A stretch of 64,000 nt of DNA, taken from Chromobotia macracanthus (taxonomy: Eukaryota > Chordata > Actinopteri > Cypriniformes > Botiidae). Under the pieces are notes generated by a model that did no database searches, had not been told where the DNA came from, and was given only the letters and a program-made list of their open reading frames with translations. Location: positions 620,001-684,000 of the forward strand of contig JAZGTH010000040.1 of assembly GCA_036877525.1 (NCBI GenBank), read 5' to 3'. Positions 44,501-54,748 of the stretch are shown in pieces (the stretch's first letter is position 1; every line of letters starts with the position of its first letter). Both the position numbers and the translations under genes were made by a program.

Positions 44501-45403
44501 ACAATAGAAATTGCTAGAATACAAAAAATGCAACAGTTTGCTGCAGTTCTTTTCACTTCACAGACTTGCTCTAAATGTTAAAAGCAACTGTATTTATACA
44601 TACATATAGATTTTCCACCAACGCAAACATTAGTGGCTTTCTGAACAACACGTTCAACAGCTATCTTTTAATCAATTAATTTCTATGGTTCTATGGGTTT
44701 TGGGATTATGGAATAAGAATTAAGGATCATTGTGATATCACAATCCAGTTACTATAGGAATGTCCTCATCAACGTTACAAATAGGTATGCTACCTCTACA
44801 AAGTTGGTGTGTTTGGCGTCTCGAACTGTCACTACGGCATGAACCTCTTCAATGAGCTTCTGTTTCTCATCATCATCAAACTGCATGTACCATTTGGCCA
44901 GTCTGGTCTTACCTGCCCGGTTCTGGATGAGGATGAAGCGGATCTGTACAACAGTAGAAAAAAAAGGACAAAAATTTAGACAATTTTCCCCCACAAAGCT
45001 TTAATGTTATCCAATGACAGGACCTCAATATTTCTGTAGATAGCATCAGTCGACCCAAGTACTTTTGCTACTTTGGTCCCATTATAAATGTCTTCTTGAA
45101 TTAATAAGAGTATTCAGAAATTTACAGCAAAAATTAAGGAATTCTATGTAGCTTCTGACATTCATATTTATTTCCATTCTTACCCGGATTAGAATGATGT
45201 TAAATTAACAAAAGACTGTTTTGGATTTTTTTCATTTTGGTGATTATAATCTATATTTCGTGTCTGTATAGTAATATTTTATTACCTTGATTATCTGCTA
45301 TCGAAATATGTCAAACTAGCATGTTAGCCTGTTAGACGAAATAATACTTAAAGCAATAAAACTAAACAATGAAGCCTCCAGATGAGATATCTAGGCTTAC
45401 CAT
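41410..45403 (-). CDS. ap2s1: AP-2 complex sigma subunit (sigma-2 adaptin), complete gene
   Basis: Exons, in minus-strand order, are 45401-45403, 44794-44943, 44150-44263, 42538-42597 and 41410-41511. All introns are phase 0 with GT-AG ends, and they join into 142 codons plus TAG, exactly the vertebrate length. The protein begins MIRFILIQNRAGKTRLAKWY and ends KQLLMLQSLE. I recall only one difference from the mammalian protein (Thr at residue 74, in DVTDNN). Arg15, used in acidic dileucine-cargo binding, and the pocket residues Ala63, Leu65, Val88, Val98 and Leu103 are all present. Sigma-2 pairs with alpha-adaptin in AP-2 at the plasma membrane and selects dileucine-motif cargo for clathrin endocytosis. 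The gene converges on rab4b and diverges from the gene starting near 47 kb. Confidence 0.97.
41512..42537 (-). other. ap2s1: ap2s1 intron 4
   Basis: A 1026-bp intron. A repeat of GACTAGTCAATAAG type lies at 42311-42370. A complex AT-rich block at 41940-42180 with TAATTA and ATGCAT words looks like a possible conserved non-coding element. Confidence 0.85.
42311..42370. repeat. GACTAGT-rich degenerate repeat
   Basis: Three copies of ACTAGTCA/GACTAGTT words within 60 bases. Similar tracts occur at 53851-53930 and 58925-58975, consistent with a dispersed cyprinid repeat. Confidence 0.45.
42538..42597 (-). CDS. ap2s1: ap2s1 coding exon 4
   Basis: Encodes residues 90-109 (VLNEYFHNVCELDLVFNFYK), including pocket residues Val98 and Leu103. 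The donor is AAG|GTAAGT. Confidence 0.96.
42598..44149 (-). other. ap2s1: ap2s1 intron 3
   Basis: A 1552-bp AT-rich intron without recognisable repeats apart from a small TATATA run near 44051. The 43740-44000 part is rich in homeodomain-like TAAT/ATTA words and may be regulatory. Confidence 0.85.
44150..44263 (-). CDS. ap2s1: ap2s1 coding exon 3
   Basis: Encodes residues 52-89 (FRNFKIIYRRYAGLYFCICV and onward), with Ala63, Leu65 and Val88. The acceptor is TCTCCACAG and the donor GAG|GTAACC. Confidence 0.96.
44264..44793 (-). other. ap2s1: ap2s1 intron 2
   Basis: A 530-bp AT-rich intron in which I see no specific element. Confidence 0.9.
44794..44943 (-). CDS. ap2s1: ap2s1 coding exon 2
   Basis: Encodes residues 2-51, including Arg15 and QFDDDEKQKLIEEVHAVVTV. 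The acceptor is TTGTACAG and the donor GAG|GTAGCA. Confidence 0.96.
44944..45400 (-). other. ap2s1: ap2s1 intron 1
   Basis: A 457-bp intron that separates the start codon from the rest of the protein. No repeat or motif stands out. Confidence 0.9.
45401..45403 (-). CDS. ap2s1: ap2s1 exon 1, coding part (ATG only)
   Basis: On the minus strand GTGCAAAATG is followed directly by GTAAGCC, so exon 1 contributes just the initiator Met and the donor abuts it. Exon 2 opens in phase 0 with Ile2, which makes this the only start giving MIRF. Confidence 0.9.
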
Positions 45404-45700
45404 TTTGCACTGTGTTTACAGATCCAGGTCTTCTGGGTTATTTTAATTAATGTTCAATTGATTTATTTAAGGAAACGTGTCGGTCTTAGCTTGAGCCAGT
45501 TTCTGTACCCGTCCGCTATCTTACAGGACAGGATGCGAGCAGAAGGCCGTTGGCGCTAGAAATTATGGGTATTGTAGTTTCGTTTGGTCTACATTAGCTT
45601 ACGAAGGCATTAAGAGAATGTGACCACAAGACTACAAGTACCATGTTATATCGGGTAAAGCTGTTGACTAAACAAGCACATGACTCGAGAGTCTGATCAA
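45404..45700 (-). promoter_or_regulatory. ap2s1: ap2s1 5' UTR and promoter with ZNF143-type motifs
   Basis: A CpG-containing, TATA-less region upstream of the ap2s1 ATG. On the minus strand, 45578-45561 reads ACTACAATACCCATAATT, close to the ZNF143/THAP11 site consensus ACTACAATTCCCAGAATGC. A weaker inverted relative, ACTACAAGTACCATGTTA, lies on the plus strand at 45631-45648. The transcription start is probably between about 45450 and 45560. Confidence 0.55.
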
Positions 45701-46989
45701 ATTATTAAAGAGGTTCAATATGGATTTTGCTTTGGGGTTAGCAACTCAGTAAATAAAGATTTATATTATACATACAATCGTAATCGATTTAATTGTTAAT
45801 GAAATAACGCAATAGACTCTAAGGCGCATTTTAATATTATTAGTGCAAATAAATAATCGCTTGAAGAGCTTTGAAGAATTCCATAGAATAATATCGTTTT
45901 AATTTATGTCTCAAACTCAGAAAATAATTTACATTATATATCTTGAAGAAAACAAAATGTGCTCACCAGAAATAATATCAAGAATAGAGTACAATAACAA
46001 ACTACATAAGACTTGTTACATAACCTACATATATTCAAACATACACTTTATAGATACGACTAAGAGGAATAATTCAGTGAGTGAGTTAGTTATATATTCT
46101 TTGGGTCCCCTTCTAACAGCTTGACTATACAGATAAAAAACAACAGTAATAGTCATGCCCAGATTTTTGGCTAAGTGTTGGTACAGTTCATGCTGCTATC
46201 ATATAAAACGGAGAATCTGATTTGGATTTCTGTTTCAGTACTTGTTTATCTTCTGTTTGAGAAGCTGGGATGGATTCATCTTCTTAAGAACAGTGTCCAG
46301 AAAAGTTGTCCAGTGTCTCTGCACATATTGAGGAGGGGGTTGGGGCTCTGATTGTTAAGACATTGCACAACTGTGAGAGTGAAGAATGTGGTGGCCCTTG
46401 GGACTAAGAAATATTCAGCTGCAGTCCAGAGGTGGGAGTCAAGACCTCTTACAGTTTCTTCACTTCATCAAAGTAGTTTGTTGTGAAAAGCTGATGTTTT
46501 CACCAAAGAACTGTGTGTTCATAATAAATACTGTAATGAATAACTGCAAATAACTTTTTTGTTTAAATTTAGCTTCTGTTGCCATAATCTTTACAATCAG
46601 CCAGTATCTGGGGATCTGTGTCAGTTCTGTGGGCCTATAAATAACTGAATGCATTATTGGATTCTAATGGTACATTTCTCTCGTTTAAATACATGTCACT
46701 ATTAACTCTCTCTGGTTGCATTTTTGCAATGTAGATGATATTCCGTGTTTTACTGCTTGAAGAAAACCACAGTAAGCGGAATTTGACTTAAAGCCTTATA
46801 AATTCTGAGATATAACCCTTGTGAAAACTAACTCCAGACTCCTCTATATGAATATATATTCATAGACCTCAAGATTGATTAAAAAAATCGTGTAATTTAT
46901 TTGCAGTATATTACTTGCATAGTTTATAACTGTAACAGTTTACAAAGGAAAGAGCATATATAATCTCAGTTATCATCACTGCACAGCCT
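45701..46989. other. Intergenic spacer between divergent genes
   Basis: AT-rich and without recognisable genes or repeats. The open frames at 45906-46124 (plus) and 46460-46654 (minus) look random. Confidence 0.6.
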
Positions 46990-47756
46990 TCGGATATGTG
47001 CTTACGTTATAATAAAGACTGCGTGCGCGCTATAGCGTTCGGTAATTGTGTCCATGCGCGAGACTAGAGCTTTTCCTATTCTCTCAGAGCAGAGGAGGGA
47101 GGAGAGACCGAGGAGGGGAGAAGGGCCGCCATTATTGGGAAGCTGAAAAAACACATTAACACACACATTGACACACGCACCATCACTAAATTTCGCGTTT
47201 GCGCTGGGAGAAGTGCTTTCTTCAGCGAAAGAGAATTGCGCCGTGCTTCACCAGACTGCGTCCACTGCGCGACTGACACGGGCAATTCGAGATGTTTTGG
47301 ACACAACAAAGGAAATTATAAGTGCTCAAAACAACGTGGTGAACCCAAGGGAAGACACAACGAGAGAAAGCTTTTTTTCCTTCCTCTCTCTCAACGCCCC
47401 CTCTTTTCCAAGAAGAGACACGGCGATCTGATATCCCCGTCTAATTTTTCGGTGGTTTCTGTCTTTTGCTCCGCGTTTGGGAGAATAAACGCGTGTCAGA
47501 TTGTTGAAAACTTTAAGAATCCGATCCGTCATTGAAAGAAGAGACTGCTTTGGGATCGGACGCCGTAGAAGGGAGGCGTCGATGTTTACGGGAGTACTGC
47601 TGGACTATTACTTTTATTATTTCTCATCTTGGTGAAATTCCCGAGCCGGTTGCTACTGCATACACAGGAGTGAAAGAAAGAGGCATGCTGTGGTATGCAC
47701 CAGTCTTTTCTTTCCCTTTCATCTGTATTTCCTAAACGCAAATTCCTTTGGATTCC
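46990..47756 (+). promoter_or_regulatory. CpG-rich promoter and non-coding first exon of a divergent gene (arhgap35 by position)
   Basis: CpG density jumps here. Elements seen are NRF1-like GCGTGCGCGC (47021-47030), a YY1-like GCCGCCATT (47125-47133) overlapping an inverted CCAAT (47134-47138), and a purine-rich GAGGAGGGGAG tract, which fits a TATA-less start near 47100-47140. A good donor, TTCC|GTAAGC, lies at 47757, so the exon would run from about 47120 to 47756. It contains short upstream ORFs (ATG at 47292 and 47582) but no long ATG-led frame. Mammalian ARHGAP35 is the divergent neighbour of AP2S1, hence the suggestion, but no p190RhoGAP coding sequence lies in the window. Confidence 0.5.
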
Positions 47757-50700
47757 GTAAGCAAACTGGTTTGAGTTTTAATTTACGTGCTGTTTTGAAA
47801 AACCCTGAAAGCTATATAAACTCAATTTTATTGATAATATTAGCTGATCAAAGTGGCTTTCATTGCGTTGCCATCAGTTGTGATTGCTCTCTCACCTAAA
47901 TCAAGAGTTTGTTATATATTTGCCTTTAAACTGGTTCTCTGATGAGTACTTATGATGTGTATGATAAATAGATATATGCAGACTTTCAGCTGTCACAGGG
48001 CGAATGAAAGGTTACAGGCCGGTCTTTGTTTTGCATATAGGACTTCTACTAATTTAAGTTCCATGTTGGTTTAGGCAATCACTGCCTATAATATCTTTGT
48101 GGTTTGTATTAATAGAGGTGGAAATAGATGAAAGATTGTCTTTTAGCAGCAGTATGTGTTATACCATTACATCATCCAAATAAAGCACTGATATATTGCT
48201 ACTCTTGCGCTTGTTTGTAACATATTGCTCTGGACAAAAACAAAACAGTTTAATTTTCATATTTTACCAACTGATGACAGGTTACTGGTTTTGTCATTTT
48301 TTTCTGTCCTATGTGGTGTTATAAAGAGGAAAGAGATGTTGTTGGTTTAGAAAGATTTGACTTAAATAATCCAATAAGTTGGTGATTTTCCAAAAACAAC
48401 TGGTGGTGACCTGCCCCCTCTCCACATGCAGAGCAGGCCGAGGGACTGGAAGCGCATGGCATGTTTCTCTTCATTCCTGCCCTGTTACCTCCTATCGCAT
48501 GACAGTTCAATTTGACTAACATAGCTATAAAGTCTATGAGCACTTCACCGTACTGCATTAGCTATTTTTTGAAGTCACGTTTATCTATTAGTTGCTGCAG
48601 TGCGTAACTTGGTAACACAAGTTTTATTAGCTGTTGTAGCTGTTTTTTGAAAACTCATAAATGCTAGTGTGCTTATTATGATAAACTGATATATGCACAG
48701 GCCTTTATTTGGTTGATAATTGGCTATTTTGAGATTGTTGCCACGATTACTGACAATTTAACAAGTGATTAAATATTTTACATTTAAAATATTTTTACTA
48801 ATGTTTGGTAAATTATGACTTAGTAACTGTGTAAATGTGTAACACAGTAAAAAATCTACACATTCATCTTAAACACTTAAGTTCAGTTGCTGCTTTACAT
48901 TTTAAGATGTTAAAAATCAAATTAGATAAAAATCAAAGTTATTTCATCTCTTCGTTTTAAATCTTGAATTTAAATGATAGGAAACGAACTCAAATAATCA
49001 AGTTGAATCTCGTGTAAGAGACTCTCATGTTTTTTTTATGCATATGTGATGTAAAAACATATGTTGCCATGACTTATTGATCACATCATTTTTTCAAAGT
49101 GAAGCATTCATTTCAATATACCTGTTTTCTATATTTTTATTATTTAAATGATACCTATGCTCATTATCTCAAAATGGTCAAGCATTGGTCAGATAGTTGA
49201 GCTGGCAGATACATAAACTCTCAATGCTCTTGCTATTGATAGTTTTGCAAGTGCGAACTATGAGGATCATTTTAAGATTAGGATGCTCTTTAACATCTTT
49301 ATCTTAAATTCTCTGTCTGAGCTTGGACAGTCCAATTTATTTTATATATTCCAGGTGGGGATTTGTGTGCTTGACCACTGGTGTATATTCGTTTTATTGC
49401 CTCGGCTGTCAGGCATGTTAAAGATTAGACAGTGGCCCTTAGCTGATAGGTTAAATGTTTGGAACAGAAAATAATACGTTTTAGTGATGTGTTGCCCTCT
49501 TGCATTCAGGGGTATCATTTTTAAGCCCTGTTGACAACGTAATATTAATTTAATCTGACTATTATTTCTTCAGGGAAAACATGACATAGCTTTGAAAATA
49601 CACACAGGAATATCAGCAAGTGTGCGAGTCAGATGCTGTGGAATTTTGTTGACGATGGTTGATTGAGTAAAAATGAGTAAGTACTCTGTAGATAGTTATG
49701 CAGATGAAAGTTCATCAAGTCAGGAATGAAGGATAAGGATTGGAATGTGTGTTCCGACATAATCTCTGGGCATTTCCCATATTCCACTGAAAAGTGATAA
49801 AAAGGTGAATTTTCTCCTCCAAGGCATTACGGGTAAACCATGTGCATGTAGATGTAATCTGGTACTTTTCCAGTACATTAGGAATGTTATGGCTGGATTA
49901 ATTACAAAAAAAGTCAGGCAGTAAACCAAGAGATTACATTAAACACCTTCTGATCATTCACCTGGTTGTTTGTAAGTAAATATCACCCCTGAGCGCCCTC
50001 GGTCTGAACGCTGTTCTCCTTTTGAAGTGGTCTTTAATCATTATGGCTGTTTTGGTAGGGTTGCTGGAGGTACATTCCTGTAGTACACATTTAATAAAGC
50101 TCATACCTGATGGTTAGACCACCTTGTACATGGTGTGAACTTTAGAGGCTCTCACTTGTTCCAGTGAAGGGTCTCTGCTTTCCTATACAATTCTTAATTT
50201 CAGAATGCAGACCTCCCGACCCCTCTGAGACCCTAGCCGTAATGTCAGGAATGCAGCTGGGTTGCAGTGTAATCAAAGTCTTTAAGCCCTAAGCACAACT
50301 GTGTGCTCTAAGTGAAGGTTAATAGTTGAGGTTGTGCAGAGAGCTTTTAAGAGTTTTCCTTATGACTGCTTTGGAATTCAGCACAGAAACCAAAGAGATC
50401 TGCTGTCACGTCTTGTCTCTGCAACTTTTAACAGGTAAACAGACCTCCCGATTGCGATCTGTACTAGTAGCGGCTTTGCTTTCCCAGAAATTCACAAACA
50501 TTTTAAGCTCACTGATGGATGCGCTAGATAAGAGTCATGGGTTTGTGTGAGTTTAATCTTTCATTCCTCAGCTATCACACACACAGACACACATATATTC
50601 TGGATGATGTGATCCAGTCACCATCTATGTGATCCAACCACAGATCTAAGTCTCTGTGATGGTATAATCTTATGTGTTGTTATAAAGCTGTAGTAGTCTG

Positions 50701-51018
50701 GCCATAATAAGTGTGATATTTAGTCATTTGTGGTTGACATTAGCACTAATAGGAGCATTTGTTGGACAAGCATGCTTCTAAATACTTTCCACCTTTGCTA
50801 ATATCAGTGTGATTTGCATGAACAGAAGCTTCTGTGATCTGTTTAAGCCCTTCACAGTGCTTCAAGCTCCAGCCACTGATCACCTGCCAAATGTCTGGCC
50901 GATAACAAATGTTGCCAGAAGTTTCTGATAGGGTATTTTAAAGCATTTTTTCCAGTTTTGTTTTTCCTTGAATTACAACTTTTGCCTTGCAGACGATTAA
51001 ACATGCAGAGATTCATTT

Positions 51019-51219
51019 AGGGCCAGTTGTGGCCTACTGGTTACTGAGTCGGGCTTGTAATCAGAAGGTTACTGGTTCGATTCCAGTGCTGGCAGGTAGC
51101 AACTGAAGTGCCCTTGAGCAAGGCACCTAACCCCCAATTGCCTACTGAGTGCACTAGTGTGCTGCCCACTGATCCAGGGGCAGAGGTCACATTTCGGGTA
51201 TGGGTTAGCATATCTTACT
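51019..51219 (+). mobile_element. tRNA-derived SINE
   Basis: Begins GGGCCAGTTGTGGCCTACTG, with an A-box region TGGCCTACTGGTTACTGAG and an intact B-box GGTTCGATTCC (51074-51084). It continues CCCTTGAGCAAGGCACCTAA and ends GGGTATGGGTTAGCATAT. Same family as the inverted copy at 32225-32472. It is 3'-adjacent to a minisatellite tract. Confidence 0.8.
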
Positions 51220-51283
51220 TTAAAAACATTCCATAGACTTTTGTTAAAGGAGGGTCACAAGCCATAGGACTTGGGGGTGGGCC

Positions 51284-51345
51284 AGTAAACACCTAACGAT
51301 GCCTTAGCAACCACCCAGAACACCCATAGCATTGTGGAGGTGGCT
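51284..51345. repeat. AGCAACCAC-type minisatellite tract
   Basis: Contains TTAGCAACCACCCAGAACAC, then CCATAGCATTGTGG. Same family as 4281, 14869 and 57319. Confidence 0.5.
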
Positions 51346-52890
51346 TTTACACAATAAAATGCCACTCTCATTTTCTTTACCCACGCTTGTCATTAGATTG
51401 TTTGTTTATGGCAAACAATATTTGGTTCAAACGTCTGCTCCTTTACAGGCTGTAGATTCTTTGTTTGTATGGAAAAGCAAGCAGATGGCTCATAAATGTA
51501 GTCACTACAAGCACTGAATATGGCGTTCCTGAACTGTGACCTAGTCTTGGTCTCCTTAGGATTGTTATGTTTCTTAGTGATTTAAGAACCATATTAATTC
51601 AGGCAGTCATTGTTTTCAGGCAATTTGTAAAAAGCCTGGTGAGAATGAAACTCTAAATGCTATTGTCTGATGTGGAGAAAAAATGATCATAAATTAAGTT
51701 GAGAATTGGGTTGTGTTTGATAAAGCAAAGAGCTAATTATAGCTGGTTTAGCATGGGTTCCCTAGATTACACCACTCCTGTTCTGAATGGATGCCTTGTT
51801 TGAGGCTGGATTACAAGGAAAGGAAACAGGCATTTTGTAATGAGTATCCAAATTTCCATAAGGAAATCTGTTCCTAACCCTCCCTTCCAGTTTTTTCATG
51901 ACATAAGGCATTTGATAGCGAGCAACAACTAGGGAGTCTGTCTGGCCTTGTTGCTGAAGTTTATAGGTGTGTTACCCAGAAACTCGGTCAAATCTGGAGG
52001 CCTTACTGGAATTGATACAAGAACAAATCAATGTAACTGGCTTTACAGACAATTCTCTGGTCCAATTAGATGTTTCATTTGCATGCACCAGAAATGAACG
52101 CATCTGTTGCAATCTTTGCAAGATGGTGAGGGGGTGGGGACCTTCGCTTCTGTTGGGCAGCTATCCATTGTCAGAGAGTTTTGAATCGCTCGCTGTTGCT
52201 CTTCGCAACAATGTCCAGTCACATTGTTTTAAAGAATGGTGTCCATGGCGATGAGGTTTCAGGATGTTCCTTTCGTCGTGACCTTTGCTATCTGCACTTT
52301 AGCTTTAGTTTCCTTTAGTAGACATTAAGAACTCACTCGCAAATGTACAAATGCTTTTAGCAAATAGTCTAAAGCTGTTTTAAATTCATAAAACAGCCTC
52401 CTAACCATTTCCCTGGTGCCTGTTCCCGGAAACTGCATTGGCTCATTGGATCAGAAATGCACATTCTGTCAATAATCAGTCTGTATGTGGTCTCAAGCCA
52501 CTCCTGTGGCCTTGACAACAACTCTGTGACTCAGCATTTTACCTACAGAAGAGAGCATCTGGAATTGAGAGGGACCGATAAACCAAGCAAGTCAGACCGG
52601 GAGCAAAGATGGCCCACAGGAAGAACTTTCTGTAACATTCAGGAATTCCATCTCCCACAGACAGTTTAGCAAGCTCCTGCCAAAATGAAGCAATTTCTCA
52701 CTTGCATCTGTTTTCTGGACCTTGGGTTTGTGAGCATTTAATAGTTTTTCTTCTCAACAAAGAGAAGGACAAGTGGACATTTATCATGGCCTCCTCCCTC
52801 CGCTTAAGTTTTATTTTAACATCTTTTGGTGTTTCTAGTGTTTGGTTTGTCATGCTCCAGCTAGGCATGTGATTTCCAAAGGAGATCAAC

Positions 52891-52920
52891 CTCTCTCTCT
52901 CTCTCTCTTTCTCTTTCTTT
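52891..52920. repeat. (CT)n microsatellite
   Basis: About nine perfect CT units followed by CTTT-rich imperfect units. Confidence 0.85.
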
Positions 52921-53850
52921 TCCTCCCAATCTTTTGTTTGATTAGCTTTCAGCCTCCATTTCCTGTAGTTGCTTCTGCAAATTTGTCGCTGCATTGCGAT
53001 TGTTGGGATTCCCCCCTTCCCTTCAGTGTCGCTGAGTTTCCTGCAGGATGTCCACCAGAGTTGCCCCCAGCAGGGAGGGAGGAGGTAATAGACTGCCGTA
53101 TGAGGGCTTAGCTGGATGTTAGTTCTCTCTGTGGGAAATGAACATTATTACATACCTCCATTCCTAAAGCTGCAATTTGCTACCATTCAACGGATCATCT
53201 AAATTAAAAATGCATCATTTGGCAACCATGTTACAAGTACACGCAAGCATGGATAGAGATGTTATGGGCACTAGATATTAGAGGAGTGACTATTGCCTCC
53301 GGTATTTGTAGAATTTGATCATGACTTCATTGTTTACCATTTAGAAACTCTTTGCACATTTGCAGCTTCATTGTGACTTAAGTTACCACCTGCCAGGCGA
53401 CGAGAGAGAGTCGTTGCAGTGTAATGTATAATTAGATATGACATGTTTAATCACAGGAAAATGAGCAGGCATGAGAGAATGGGGTTTCACAAAACACTCA
53501 AATGTGCAAATGAGTGAAGGCATCATACTATCAGTCTCTTCAATGCCCTTCTAATCTCCTCTCTCCTCCTGTCTCTTTACGTTTGTGCTTAAACTTCAGG
53601 AAGCGCTCGGGGCGTTGGCGGGTCAGCACCTTGTCAGAAACTGTTAGATGAGACTGTCTGCTCGTAGAAACTTCGTTACCACTGCGGTGGCCTTTCACAC
53701 TGCCCAGTGCTTACGGAGAGAATTTAGTTGCCATAAGGGTGGAGTGATGGAATTGGCCGTCTCGAAATGACTTCGGAGGCAGATGGTGTTTGAGTAAAAC
53801 AAGGTCTGGGGAAAAATCCAGATCAGTCACACAGGTCTTTAGGCCCTCTT

Positions 53851-53930
53851 ACTAGGGATGTGCGAAACTACATATCAAAATCGACTAGATGATGGATTTA
53901 CTGAGTTGACTGGTCAATCTGAAGGAAGCC
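53851..53930. repeat. GACTAGT-rich degenerate repeat
   Basis: Reads ACTAGGGATGTGCGAAACTA, then TCGACTAGATG and GAGTTGACTGGTCAA. Related to 42311-42370. Confidence 0.45.
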
Positions 53931-54601
53931 TTGCATAATTAGACTAATTTAGGGCTGTGTCCACATTACATTAATCTTGTGTTATATGGTATATGGGCAC
54001 TAAACACAGTCCACCAATAGGGTAATTGAAAAATAAATAGGCTAAATAAATAACCTTTAATTGTACAAAATATCATAGTTCTCACCAATTTTCACTCACA
54101 TAAATCTTGCACTCATGGGAGAAAATCCCACAGAGAAGGCAAAAAATAAAAATCTAGAAATTTCTTTACTTGTTTAATAAACTGGCAGTGTAAATGAATG
54201 AATCCACTTTCGTGTTTATTTTTTTCAGTGCAGAACTAAAGCTGTGAGAAATCTTGTGCGTAAATATGCAACGCTGATTCAAGCCCTGTTTATGCTTGAC
54301 GCATTTACTCAAAATATAATTGGCTAGATAAGGAGCACATCCTAGATCAGTAAGAAGATTATACAAGACGTTGAAAGTGGCACATACAGAATCCCATAGA
54401 GGTTATTGTTCGGTCTTGTTTTCTGGAGTTTAAAAAGTGAGTTTTTTTTTTATTTAATGTATAAACTTCATATCTTCCCTCGCGACCAAAATCTGACCAA
54501 CAGAATTAAATTTTATATTGAACAACAATTAGAGAAACATTGGACCTCACAGAGTATAATCCGTAGAACAAGAACACAGCAGGTGATTTTTGAAGTAGAG
54601 G

Positions 54602-54748
54602 TTTACATTTACGCATTTGGCAGACACTTTACTCCAAAGCGACTTACAAGGCACATTTCAAGTTACACATTTCACCTGTATGTGTGCTCTTTGGGAAATA
54701 AACCCACAACCTTTGCACTGCTAACGCTATGCTCTGTCAGATGAACAC
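54602..54748 (-). mobile_element. tRNA-derived SINE
   Basis: Inverted orientation: the tail TTTACATTTACGCATTTGG and AAAGCGACTTACAAG come first. The tRNA-like part follows (ACCCACAACCTTTGCACTGC, TAACGCTATGCTCTG). Same family as 21904-22075, slightly shorter and more diverged. Confidence 0.7.

Noticed and set aside
47168..47735. Coding frames of 67-99 codons in the CpG-rich exon
   Set aside because: They begin at TTG rather than ATG and overlap one another. They do not resemble p190RhoGAP or any other family.
51019..51090. tRNA gene with an intact B box
   Set aside because: The same SINE body and tail follow as at 32225-32472, so it is a retroposon, not a functional tRNA.
51967..52254. 95-codon open frame in the putative intron
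   Set aside because: It has a plausible helix-like start but no family similarity I can name, no clear splice sites, and no conservation evidence available here.
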